A DNA stretch of 64,000 bases from Ciborinia camelliae. Taxonomy: Eukaryota > Ascomycota > Leotiomycetes > Helotiales > Sclerotiniaceae. Below the pieces are notes generated by a model, which was not told where the DNA came from, ran no database searches, and saw only the letters and a program-made list of their open reading frames with translations. The position numbers and the translations under genes are program-made. Every line of letters begins with the position of its first letter. Positions within the stretch are counted from its first letter, which is position 1. Where the stretch lies: NCBI GenBank assembly GCA_025890175.1, contig JANPYM010000009.1, forward strand, positions 1,171,396-1,235,395. The letters run 5' to 3'. Positions 1-11,652 of this stretch are shown piece after piece.

Positions 1-182
1 TCAGAGTATATCGTCCATCGTAGGTGTATGTATGTTCTTACGTCGTCCAAAAGCGTCGCCCAAAACTGTGTAAAACATGACCAAAAAAGCCCTCTTCATA
101 AATAACGCCATCATAAGGAGTGTATCATATCTTCATACCTCTGACACCTCCATCTCTCCCACTTCATCTTTCATTTCTTTAC

Positions 183-1263
183 TCACAAAAACCAAGCAAA
201 CACAGCCCCCACAGCCGCAAGCCCACCGGCGCTGAGAGCATTAGCGGCACCTGTATACTCCGGCGCGCCAGTTCCAGTAGCCGTCTTACTTGGTCCTACA
301 GGTGTAGCAGTTGCACTTCCACCTGATACGGAACCACCAGTTGTTCCGTTATGAACACCTGAGCCGCCAGACCCAGATCCGCCTGGTCCACCCCCAGAGC
401 CACCAGTTCCAACAGCAGTACCGGAGGAGAGTATAGTGACGACACCAGATGGAACGATAGCGCTTGTAATGAGTGGAGGAATGGCAGGAGTGGCTGAGAG
501 TTCTGGAGGGGTGATAGGTGGTGGGATTACGGGAGTGCTAGTGTTTGTTGGGCAGAAGGTTGTGGTAAATGTGATGACTTCGGTTATGGATCCTATGACC
601 TGGGTGGTTGTAGCAGTTGATGTTATGGTTGTTGAGCCGTTGAGAGAGGAGGTTGAGGATGGGTTTGGAATGGGTGTACAATCCGGGAGGGTGAATGTAC
701 CGTTGAAGTTTCCGGAGCTGCCTTGAACGATGCAGCTATTGTGTACCAGTTAGTAATCTAATACATGTGATGAGAAGCTAGAAATGAGGGAACAAAGGGG
801 AGACGAGAAATGATGAATATAAGGTGAATAATAGATGAGATGTGACCGCTGAGAGATGATATGAGAAGGTCAATATAGAAACATACTTCTTAGAACAAGC
901 AGCATCACCACTCTTATCACTTGTCTCCCAACACGGCGAATAATTAACACCAAAAGGGAAAAATCCCGCAAGATTATCATCACAGTTACCGGGTTGACCA
1001 ATGCCGTTGGTGCAGCGAATGATGATGGGACCTTCGAGGGATGAACTTGCGCAGTAGGCACCATTGGCGATAGGGCACGAGAAGGTTCCAGTGGTCGAGT
1101 TACTATAGAGACGTTAGTGTTGTTGACTATGTTGACCACGAAGAGTGAGGAGGATGTTCGAAGTGTTGGTTTAGAATTGGAGGGGGTCTGACAAGGTAAC
1201 TTGAGCACTGGTTATACCTGCGAGAGCAGCAACTGCAGCAGTAAGAGTAGCGAACGACTTCAT
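183..1263 (-). CDS. GPI-anchored cysteine-rich secreted protein, function unknown
   Basis: Minus-strand gene of three exons: 1263-1193, 1102-887 and 735-183, 840 nt in frame, about 279 aa. The first exon encodes MKSFATLTAAVAALAGITSA, a typical signal peptide. The middle exon is rich in Cys (SCPIANGAYC, RCTNG, NCDDN, SPCWE, AACSK). The last exon starts with NCIVQGSSGNFNGTF and becomes a Ser/Thr/Gly/Pro-rich stalk, ending in a hydrophobic tail (LAAVGAVFAWFL) suited to GPI attachment. Intron 2 has a clean GTATGT donor and AATAG acceptor. The acceptor of intron 1 (CTATAG) is fixed by an upstream in-frame stop, but its donor near 1192 is weak and may be misplaced. By layout it is a cell-wall or cell-surface protein; I do not recognise a named family. 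Plus-strand open frames across it are antisense shadows. Confidence 0.75.
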
Positions 1264-2837
1264 GGTTTGTGGTTTTTTTGGGGTGTACGTTATGGATTGA
1301 TTATCTGGTAACCAAAAGTTTTTCCAGTAAGTATCGGAATTCCAAGAGTACTAGGTATTGTTGTAGGGTTGGTTGTGAGACAAAAACGATTGTGTAGGTG
1401 ATCGATGTTCTTATTTACTTGAAAATTTAACGACAGTAAGAAGTAAGAGTTGATGCGCTTTGCTTTGTAATATCTCTTTCGGAAGGTGATATGTACGTTG
1501 ATGCAAGAGGAGATAAGATTTTCTTTGGGAAAGAGGGATTTCAATTTTATATGTACATGGCGTGGGAGGCAAGAAGTAACTGCTGATCGACATCGACTGG
1601 TAGGAGCATATTGCCCAATATGGAGATATCACACCCGCGTACACTACCTAGAGCAAAGCGCTCCTGCAAATTTTCGTTGTTTCCATCAATCCCCTGCAGA
1701 AAAAAAATGCGGGAACGTTCAAAAGCAACAGCAAACAGGAAAGCAAGAAACATGTGGTTACCTACCCACCTAGGTAAGCACAGAAAAGAAGAGACAAGGC
1801 AAACATTCAATCAGCTGTCACTGAACACGATCGAATCTCACGACTCGCAAACTACAAAAATTAATACTATAAGCCTCTTACCCAACACTCGGTACTTCCG
1901 GTTAAGGCTAAAAACCTCGTGCTTTTGTACCTTTTTGTCTCAGCTCAGACATGAGGCTATTTCTAGTGAGACGGCTGTTTGCCTCTTCGTATCACTGAAT
2001 TAATTTGCCGCCTTGCAAGAACGAGAAAACCCTTTGAAAAGATACGGAATACGGAATACTGAATCTGAAGAATCATTAATAGTGGCAAGGTTATATTATG
2101 GTATAATGGTATGCTACCTTGAACTATCATCATTCCTTTTTATTGGGTGTTGGATCGATCCATACCAGCCAGATCAGTTAGTTACCTACCTAGTTATATA
2201 TGGGTCAATCCAATAGATGAATAGATGGAAAAATAGAAAGATACCTATCTTAACACTCTGATGGTTTGCTGGCAGGGTTGTACTGCATCTGATATGTACA
2301 GTACTGTATCGTACATTTTGATATGCTTGGAAGTGGTGATGGTCAGAAAAAAAGATTGTCGGTCGCTTGAGAGGAGAGTGAGTGAGAGAGAAATAGTGGT
2401 GTGGCTGGAATGCATTATGTTTGGTCAGCCACTTTAGCCACGAACCTTTTGATAGGCTTTCATCGGCGGGGTAGTTTCTTGGAGTACGGAGTAGAGTAAA
2501 GTAGATTGAGAAATGGCGTAAGCGAATATTTAGATACCTACCTCCTACCTAGGTACCTAGGTAGATATCATCTCCGCCGCCCGCACTACTCCTCCCCCTT
2601 TTCATTCAACTATATAGCATATACTTGAGAAGTTATCATTTATACATTACCTTGCTACGAGAATAAAATAATCATTTAATCCATCCCATCTACCAACACA
2701 TTCGCATCTCAAATCAATATATCCCACGTTTCTCGAGTCCATCCTCATCCAGAACAACCCCGGGTTTAACAACGAACACGCCTCGGTCACATCGCTCCGA
2801 AACGATCTCCAGACCTCGTATTCTCTTCTCCAACACC
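1264..2837. other. Intergenic, no gene recognised
   Basis: Divergent intergenic space between the secreted-protein gene and the DsbA-like gene. Several short open frames overlap on both strands, but none has protein-like composition or convincing splice partners. A TACCTAGG-type tetranucleotide patch lies at about 2536-2566, a motif that recurs across the window. Confidence 0.6.
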
Positions 2838-3981
2838 ATGTATGATTCTACAATCACATTTACCTTTGATACCATTTGTCCATGGTACGTCGTCTCCAGA
2901 AAATCCTTTGTAGTCCTTCCTTTTCCATATTTCCCTTTCATTTTGTGCGGGTTATCATCGGGATGTTGCATCATGCGGGTGATTATCCAAGAAATATTCG
3001 AGGAATACGAGATCAAAATGTATGACTGATCATGATGGGTCATAATTAGGACTTATCTTGCCAAGAAGAGGTAAGGGTATTCAATATTTCATTGAGATTA
3101 TTATTGAAAGTATGGGAAAATTAACAGTTTACTAACTGCAGGAACGTGGCGCAGATTGGATGAAGGTAAGAATTAGCCTTTTCTTCCATGTTAATAGAAG
3201 TTGATCGGACGATAATACGGAGCCCACCCACAATAATGTCGAAAATGGATTGGGAAAATGATCACTTCACGTGATTCTCGTCAACGTCATCTCTTCTTTC
3301 CCCCACCCCCCGCACTACATACTCGGGTCCGCATACACATCCCCCCATTTACTAACGACACGTACAGCACTCCGAATCGTTCGTTTAACGGATGCAGCTT
3401 CCAAAGTTAACTTCAAGATCAAGTTCTCACCTTATCAACTATATCCCGGGGTTAGCAAAGAAGGCGAAGATAAATATGCCTGGTATCGGAAATCTCGTTA
3501 TGGAGACTCCGAGGAGAAGATGGAAATGTATATCAAAGTGATGACCGCATATGGACAATCCGCTGGTATAAACTACAAATTTGGAGGCACAGTTGCCAAT
3601 ACTCTTGATGCTCATCGAATGGTCCAGCACTTCCAACGAGAGGATGTGAAAGGTGGCGGACCAGAAACAGCGGATAAGATAGTCATGGCGTTATACCGAA
3701 TGTATTTTCAAGAGGAGAAGCATCCGAGTAGTGAAGAGACATTAGTTGCGGCTTGTAAGGATGCGGGAGTGGATGAAGGAGAAGCGAGGAAAATTATTGT
3801 GGATGAGTATGAGGGATTGATGGATGTGAAGAACATGATCAGAGAGGCCGAGGGTAATGGTGTGGATAGTGTACCAGTTGTTAATTTTGAGGGGAGGAGA
3901 AGAGATATTATGTTGACGGGTGCGCAGGAAGTGGACGAATATGTGAAGACTTTGGAGAGGATTGTAAAGGAGAGTGAGTAG
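2838..3981 (+). CDS. DsbA/FrnE-like thioredoxin-fold oxidoreductase
   Basis: Four exons: 2838-2884, 3050-3070, 3155-3165 and 3368-3981 (693 nt, 230 aa). The joined N-terminus reads MYDSTITFTFDTICPW, then TYLAKKRLDEALRIV, as expected for the DSBA-like thioredoxin domain (PF01323, FrnE/2-hydroxychromene-2-carboxylate isomerase-like). Family hallmarks follow: PYQLYPGVSKEGEDKYAWY, YGQSAGINYKFGGTVANT, and the C-terminal cis-proline segment VDSVPVVNFEG. The active site is CPWT, so the second cysteine of a CxxC pair is missing. This points to a glutathione- or substrate-binding role rather than dithiol oxidation. Exons 2 and 3 are only 21 and 11 nt. They were placed because every other join gives a stop or loses the family motif. 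The branch site CTAAC at 3132-3136 lies 18 bp before the chosen acceptor. Likely cytosolic, since no signal peptide is visible. Confidence 0.85.
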
Positions 3982-4499
3982 CTGTCAGTTGTAAATGATG
4001 CTTCCAAAATAAGTATCCTCTTTGTATTTTATTCGAAGGAAAAATCAATCATCTGGGAGAAAAGTATAGTATGTTTCTGTCCCGTTGTTCTTGTTGTGGG
4101 GTTTGCTTTTTGATGTCACCCTGACGAGTATTATTTTCATGCATTTGTACTGAGTTATGTTTTTTATCTCGAGTTTGGTTTCTTCAATGTGGTTTCACAA
4201 AAAGGAAAGTGTGTGAGAATACCCATCCATACCACTTTTCTCCATCTCTTCTTCCTCTCAGCACACATGCAATAAGTCCAATCACCGAACTCCAGGTATT
4301 CAACACTAGTCGGCCAAAAACCAAACAAAGTTTTTCGCCTAAGCCTTCCTTTCTTGACCTCCAAATCCATCAATTTTCACTTCAAATCTGTACGCAAGAT
4401 CAACCATTCAATATATCACAATTTATACCTCTTTATATCATACTTTGGCTTCTTTTCAATCCTACTCTTCAATGTTAATAATCTACGTCAAGTTGGGGA
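3982..4499. other. Intergenic, no gene recognised
   Basis: AT-rich 3' flank of the DsbA-like gene, grading into the tandem array. Short open frames on both strands (for example 4164-4373 minus) show no protein signature. Confidence 0.5.
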
Positions 4500-7400
4500 G
4501 AATCTATATGGTCTGGGAAAAGATGTCTTTTCCAAGCCTACGATATGCATCAAAAAGTTTTGGGAGTAGTTTTTACCAAACTCAAAATTTGAGGAGGCTC
4601 ATATTTGTCTTCTTTTGCCTTTGAACAAATACAGCACTTGCACATCGCATTTTTATAATTAGAATTTTGGTTGAGTTTGCGTGTTTGCTATTTTGAAATC
4701 TTTATACAGATTTTTGTAACAATAGGAATCGTTGGAAAGGTCGAAGAGGGAGTTCTAAAAAGGAGTATCAAAATTGCTCTCAGTTATGCAACAAACCCTT
4801 TAGATGCCCAATGGAAGTTTTGTATTTGACTCTAGTACTCTAAAAGCCATCAATTCTGTCTTTGATATAATGTCATCCATCAACCAGGTAATTGATACCT
4901 TTGAGCTTTGGTATCATTATACATTCGCTATTTCTAAATCCATCTGAATGTTTTTCAAAGCTTCAGGATCACTTCATAGGTTAGCATTAGTCTTCCAAAA
5001 AGAGGCATCCAAATCTCCATCAGATATGCAACAAAACTTCTTGGTCTAAGCTAGTGAACCTCCATATTGTGAGGTCAAAAGTGCCATATTTTGTGTTTGA
5101 AAGGGGATAACACTCCAACCACTTGGGATATGCTCTTGGTTTCCTGATATAGTGATGCATTAGCTATTTTTGAATCGATACATATAACTTTGAATCTATC
5201 TGGCTAAGTTGAAGTATTTTATATTGAGCAAAAGGACCTCAGATATGCAACAAAACCAACTAATAGTTCTAGTTTAGGGCTCGCTAGCCAACCACAGCTC
5301 ATCAAACTTCAAGTTAGAGTGTCAAAAATACAAACTTTTACTTCCAAAGCATGTAGCAAGTCGGACAGTTGGTCATTCAACATGAAAGTTAGATGTAATT
5401 ATAGCCTGCCTTCTCCATAATCTGCTTACCAAGTAACAAGAAATTTAACCATGTCTAAGTAGTGAGTCGGCATTGAGTTTCCAAAAGATGTCAAAACTGC
5501 TTAGACATGTAACAAAACTATCTGGCTTTCTGCTGCTAGCTAGCCAATTATGACTGGTTAGCCTTCAAGTTGAAGGATAAAATCTATAAATTTCACTCCA
5601 AGCGCACATAATAAGTGAAGAACTGGAGATATCAAATCGCATGTTACATAAAAAGACAGATTGGCTTCTCTCTAATCTGGTTGCCCATTTTTGAGAAGAT
5701 TGTGCATTGCCAAATAATTAAGATGCATTTTTGAAAAGAGAGTATCCAAATCACTATCAGACGTGCAACAAAACTCTCTGGTGTTACTAGCGTGTTTCTA
5801 GTGAAATTTACCAGCAACCCCCAAGCTGAGAGTTAGATTCATCCTTCTTGATTTCAGAGAGATATAGTCAATTAACCACGGAAGATCTCAGGTCGTTTTG
5901 TAGATTAAAAGATATATTGTCTTCTTCTGAGCCTGCTTACCAACTTCCAGGAGCTTAGTATGCATATGAACAATTAAGATTAATTTTGAAAAGGAGGGTA
6001 TCAAAATTGTCCGAGACATGCAACAGAACAGAACTATGTGATCTTCTAGAATCATTAGTGCCAAATCTGCAAGTTGAAAAAGGGAGCCAGAAACCAACGT
6101 TTTTCACTTCAATGAGCAATATCAATACCACCACGTAGTACCTCTGTATGGATTTTAGATAGTTGTATAGCTTGGCTTCTCCTAAGCATGTTTTCAACTT
6201 CTTTAGATAATGGAACATAGTTCAGTCAATAACAATCCAATTTCCAAAAATGGATCTTGAAAAAAGCCTTAGACATGCAACAAAACCATCTGATTTATTC
6301 TTAGCTTCATTTTCCCAAAGCTTCGAGTTTTGGTGATAGGAATCACAATTTTCCACTTCAAGAAGTTCTTGCCCACCACCATCATCATAAATCCCTTTAT
6401 TAACTTGATAATACTGTTCTATAACTATTTTTGAACCCACCCAAAACCTTACAGAGCTCTCAGTGTAGTCTCACGGATAGCAATATGAATACCAAAAGGT
6501 AGTCTCAAGAGGTCTCTGCGGTCTCTCAGACGTGCAACAAAACTTTCAAGTTCATAAATCTGGCCTAGCTTCAACTCAAATATCAACCTCAAGACTTAGA
6601 AAATCACCATTTTCTCACTCTGCAGACATTTATAACATCAACGCGATGATATTACTTTCGGTTTTCCCGAGAATATGAAATTCGTGCTTCTTATAAAGCT
6701 ATTCATGAATTTTGATAGGTATAATAACACTCTGCGGGTGATACATTTGGATTTCAAAATGGAGTGTCTAAAAGAGCTTCAGATATGCAACAAAACTGTC
6801 AAGTTCACATTTTGGATCTAGCTCCAACTTCAATCTCAACCACCTTGAGGTTTGGGAAACCACCACTTTTCACTTCAATCAGAGATGGAGAACCACTGCA
6901 ATGGATTTGCCGCTTGATTTATTCGGATTATAGAAGTTATGCTTTTTCTAAGACCAGTCACAATTTTGCAAATGCTAGAAAGTACTCTGTAGGCGATTAA
7001 TGTGGCTATCATGATGGAGTGTTGAAAACACTCTCAGACATGCAACAAAACGATACTTCACTTAGCTTCAACTCAATTCTCAGCCTCAAATCCAGGAAAA
7101 CACAGATTTCTCACTTCGGTGAGATATGCAGAGTCAACGCTGTGAAAATTCTTTGTTATTTCCTGAGATTATTGAACCTATGCTTTTTTTAAATAATAAT
7201 TTCAACTTGTGGAGGTCAGATATGCAAGTGGGAAGGAATAATCTTAATCTCAAAATTAGGTGTCTAAAACAGCATCAGATACGCAACAGAACTTGTCAAC
7301 TTAAACTTTGTTTCTAGCTTCACCTCAGCCTCACTTCGATTCCAACCTTCACTTCAGACAGCCTTCTACCACAACTTTTGAATATGACAAATTAGCTTCA

Positions 7401-10400
7401 AATAACCGCACAAGAATTCCATGTTACTTTTGTCGCATATTCAACCTCTTCCTCTTCTCCAACTGTTGAGTGATTCTTGAAAGATTTTATGCATTCTCAA
7501 TACTTGAAATAGTGAGTATTGGTGATCCTGGGATGGGGTACTTAAAGTGGCCTTGGATGTAGGATGAAATTTCTTGATTTGAGCTTCAATTCTAGGCTCC
7601 ACTTAATCAAAACTTCAAGTCCACAGTTTCCACTCAAAGAGGGACCTACAGTCGCGTATTGCGATATGTGTATTGGCCTTTTGTTATAGTAACATTATTG
7701 TAATTCGGCGATTCCTGAATCTGTCTACAATTCTTGGCAACATAAAAGTATGGACACTTCTCATGAGTCTCAGGCGCGATATTACTAGCCATTTACTCAA
7801 AAGATTCCTCTACCATCTCAAAATTTAGATTCTCGTGCAAAAAAAAATCGGATGGAAGAAAAAAAAGATAACGAAAAACGACCAAAGAGGAGAGGAAAAG
7901 GGCAAAACCTGAAAGCCGGACATTTTTGACCGACGACAGGAAACCCGGAGACCGGGTTTTTTCTGTTACATCTCTCACCCCCCCACGAGGTTGGTTACCG
8001 TGGGGGAAAGTGGTGTACTTATAACCACTGCGCCATAGACGCAGTTTTACTAATGAGAGATGTTGAGAAGGGCGAAGTTTGGGATTATAAGCTTAGGCGA
8101 GGGGTTATGTTGATTAGTAAGCCATCAAGACTTAAACGGCTTCCTGAAATCATGATTTTCCACTTCGAGGGGAAATATTGAATCAAGTAATTGATTTTTT
8201 ACCTTCAATTTTACGATGTATTGTTCTCTTGCTTCTTTTCAATGCGTTATTAGGGTTTAGTGCTCTACCTACTTTGTTGTGCATTTAAATTCTGAATATC
8301 AAAAAGTAGTCCCCAAAACCGCCTTAGACTTGCAACATAACCTTGGGGGAAAAGTTAAAATAACTTCCTTAAAAGGTACAAAAGCCATGAATTTCTATTT
8401 CAACAAGAGATAGCAACTCAACCACTCAACTTATTTTCTCACTCTCTTCGTATAATTCTAGCTTTGCTTCTTCTCCCTCTATTGATGCTATTTCAGCCTT
8501 GTAAGGCCTCTCAGTAGTATACTTCTGCCAATCCTAAAAAGGGGTCTTGAAGAAGGTCCCAGATGTGCAACAATACCAGAGTTGGTTGAGCCAATGATAT
8601 GAGGAGAGGGGACTTAAAACCGGCACTTTCCACTTCCACAAGATGTAATAAATCAACCATTTGAGTTACAGTTGTGCTCTTTCTTGGAAATGATAGTTTG
8701 CCTTCTTTCCAATGTGCCCATGTCTTTTAAGTAATATAAGAACTTCTCGTATAATAGTTCTGCCAGTTTCAAAATGGGGCCCTGCAAACCCCTCCAGACT
8801 TGCAACAAAACTTGAAGGTTGAAATAAGGTTTAGCGTAGACTTTGGTTCAGAGGATACAAAATCCAATGCTTTTGACTTTGAGGAAGAACAGCACATCTA
8901 TCAATTAGTTTTGGATTAGTCTGTCTAGATGATCTGATACCTTTGCTTCTTTTCCAGCCGACTACACATTTTGAAGCATGTCTGATGGCTGGATGGATGG
9001 CCAGATGAGATGCAGAACTGGGTATCTAAAACCTCTTCAGATATGCAACCAACCCGGACTTTGGCCAATCACATGCGTTCGCTAGAAGTTGAACAGCCTC
9101 CAAAAACACAATTTCCTACTTTGTGCAGGAATAGAATGCCAACCACTATAGCTGTGAATTATCTGTCTTGATGTTATCATATTACTGCTTCTTTTTCATC
9201 TGCCTTGAAGTTTCTAGACAGATTTAGATAGGTAAAAGAATTCTTAGGTAAATTACCAAAAGAGGTCTTCAAAACAACCTTAGATATGCAACAAATCTCT
9301 GTGGTCCCTATAAGGTTTGGGTTGAGAATGCCTCCAAAACTGCAATTTTCGTGTTGACGCAGGAATAACATGGCGGCAATCTTATCTATCACTTATTTGT
9401 TTTGAGATCATAATACGTCTCCCTTTTCTCTACTCGATTATAAGTTTTAGGGTCTATACAATAGAATCGGAGAATAATTAGACAAGTTGTAAAAAGGAGT
9501 CTCAGAATCACCTTAGAAATGCAACAAACCCTGGAGTTGGGCCAATGAGCCTAGAGTAAAGTTGACCAAAAACCTCCAAAACTATCAAATTCCACTTTGA
9601 ACTTTTATACCAAAGCAACAATACCTTGATCCGTTATTTGTTTTGGGGATATGAACCTTCTGTCAAAATATAATATGTTGTAGTAGTTCAGGTTGGTTAA
9701 TTGAAGCTACAGCTAAGGTGCTAGTATTAATTACAGTGTATTTGTCAGCCTAATTCACTGTTTTCCAACACCTTCAGCTATTTTCCTGTCTACTTATCAC
9801 TTTTTCAAATCCATTCGGAAGTGTTGAATAATAAATATATATTTTTCAAAAATAGATCCTAAAATACACCTTAGATATGCAACAAAACTCTAGTTGAGCA
9901 AGCATTAAGCCAATGAGGTTAAAGTAAAATCAAGTAGAAACCTCAAGAATCATTATTTTTGACTTTGAAATGGTATACCAAGACAATGAATTCATATCTC
10001 TGTTGTCTGTTTTGTCTGTATATAACTTCATCTATTTTCCTACCTATCAATAGAACTTCAAATCCATCCGGAAGCTTTAAACAATTGTTTGACATTTTTA
10101 AAAAAGAGGTCTTAAATATTGCATCAGATGTGCAACAAGACTCTGGTTCTATCAATGAGGTTGGATTCTGCAGATAAGGTTTGGATGGGACGAAGCCTGG
10201 GAAGGCTCAAAAACGACAATTTCGACTTTAGCGGTATATAACTCAACAACAAAGATCGAAGTATACAATATCTTTCCTGATTATTTTAACTGTGCTATTT
10301 TTGAGTCTGCTTAGAAGTTTTCCGGTGGTTTTACCTTTTCTGGCAGATCTGTAGATGGACTTTTAATTGAGGCATTGAATAACACTTTAGACATGCAACA

Positions 10401-11180
10401 AAACTTCTGGGCTTCTGCTAGTAGTAGTGGCTATAGATGAGGAAGCAACAGTAAAGCTCCAAGCAGGAGCCAGAAATATCCCCTCATTACTTCCTTTGTT
10501 GGCTGGATGAAGGTGATCAGTTGAGGTGAGGTAGTACATGGAAATGAGGAAAGCAAGTTGATCATTATGCATATAGGAATCTCATGATTTACTTCACATA
10601 CATCACCATCATTAAAATTGGAATATTTTGATAGACTCTAACCTATCCTTACCCTTTGGCACTTCACTCCCAAGATCTATGGACCTGTACAAATATGAAA
10701 GGATGAGTTGAACGCAAAGACGCAGAAAGTAACAACTGATGTTCAAAAATGGCAGTAACGACTTCTTGACGGCACCCTATTTGAGCTCATGGCACCTTCC
10801 CCTTCTCAAAAAATTGTCAAATTGTCAAACATCTCAGAGGAGACTTTTAGTTTGTTCCTCTTTTATGGTCCCCGCCAATCCAATATCTACTTTACGAAGT
10901 ATAAAAAAGTCGCAAGTTAATCATCACCTCATACAGCTTCATCAATATTGTCGCCAATTTATCCTTGCGAACAACAACCAGACAAACAGTTTTTCAACTG
11001 CAAAAGATATATAAAATCAGCCACCAATCATTATGTCTTAATTTCTAAATTGAGATTAAATCTTGCTTTTTCTTCGACAATTTCCAAAATCTCAGAAAGT
11101 TTTGGGTGGGTAGAGAAGCTGCATGCTTTATTGAAAAAGAGGCCTTTGGGAGGCTCAGACGTGCAACAAAACTTTTGATG
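4500..11180 (+). repeat. Diverged tandem array, unit about 235-262 bp, conserved core TGCAACAAAACT
   Basis: A directional core resembling CAGAYATGCAACAAAACT recurs at about 4539, 4781, 5021, 5240, 5502, 5758, 6013, 6270, 6527, 6780, 7035, 7276, 8325, 8560, 8795, 9038, 9281, 9514, 9872, 10125, 10388 and 11157. Spacing is mostly 233-263 bp. The gaps at 7276-8325 and 10388-11157 are close to 4 and 3 unit lengths, so lost or decayed units probably sit there. Weaker sub-blocks recur in phase: a purine-rich lead-in ending in AAAAC or TCTAAAA just before the core, TTTCCACTTC-like text about 75-100 bp after it, and GCTTCTTTTC-like text further on. All cores lie on the plus strand. No long open frame runs through the units. 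Everything outside the core is strongly diverged. Function unknown. Confidence 0.85.
7838..8042 (-). mobile_element. tRNA-like/SINE-like element inside the tandem array
   Basis: Read on the minus strand from about 8042, the first bases are GCGTCTA followed by TGGCGCAGTGG (8035-8025), an excellent Pol III A box. About 25 bases later comes GGTAACCAACC (7999-7989), at B-box spacing but only a partial match to GGTTCGAANCC. A GC-rich hairpin (AACCCGG-AGA-CCGGGTT, about 7938-7956) follows, and then T-runs on the minus strand (7838-7868) that could terminate Pol III. The head resembles a tRNA that has lost most stems, so a SINE-type retroposon is the best reading. Target-site duplications were not found. 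It sits where array units are missing. Confidence 0.4.
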
Positions 11181-11652
11181 ATGAATATGGGATTTGCATG
11201 CAACCGCAGCCTTATTGTCGGTACAATCATGTGACCGTACACTGAAGCCGTACGGGCTGTAGCTACAGCGTACGAAGGAGCTAGCGATGATCTACTACTC
11301 TAGCATAGCTTAATAAATCAGAACATTATCAACATACATCAGTATAGCCTAAAAGTACTTTACACTTTGAACCCACCAGGTTGATACCACCTGCAACACT
11401 TATCGATATTTTTGAGTGAAGTTATTCACTTTTTCTTATCTACAATTCAATCTCAAGTTTAACTTCCACTTCAGCCTCAATAGTTCCCAGGCTTCTTTCC
11501 GTCAACTTTTATCTCAAGCATCAATCTCAAATTCCTCGATCTAAAACAATACTCGCAACAGAAGCCATTGATATTGAACTGTCAAGCTTCAACACCAATC
11601 TCAACTCCAACTCCAACTTTCTCCGAAACAAACAATATTTAACACCTCCAAA
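11181..11652. promoter_or_regulatory. Upstream region of the disordered-protein gene, with a short dyad
   Basis: The region after the last array unit holds a dyad at 11249-11274: CGTACG, then the 12-bp palindrome CTGTAGCTACAG, then CGTACG, with two extra G bases on the left. From about 11400 to the ATG at 11653 the strand becomes pyrimidine-rich (CAACTCCAACTCC-like text), typical of fungal 5' leaders. The ATG context is CCAAAATG. Confidence 0.4.

Noticed and set aside
436..726. Plus-strand Val/Gly-rich frame of 96 aa
   Set aside because: Exact antisense of the Ser/Thr/Pro stalk of the minus-strand secreted protein.
4500..11180. CRISPR-like regular spacing of short repeats
   Set aside because: Eukaryotic context; cores are imperfect, about 255 bp apart, and the intervening sequence is homologous between units, unlike spacers.
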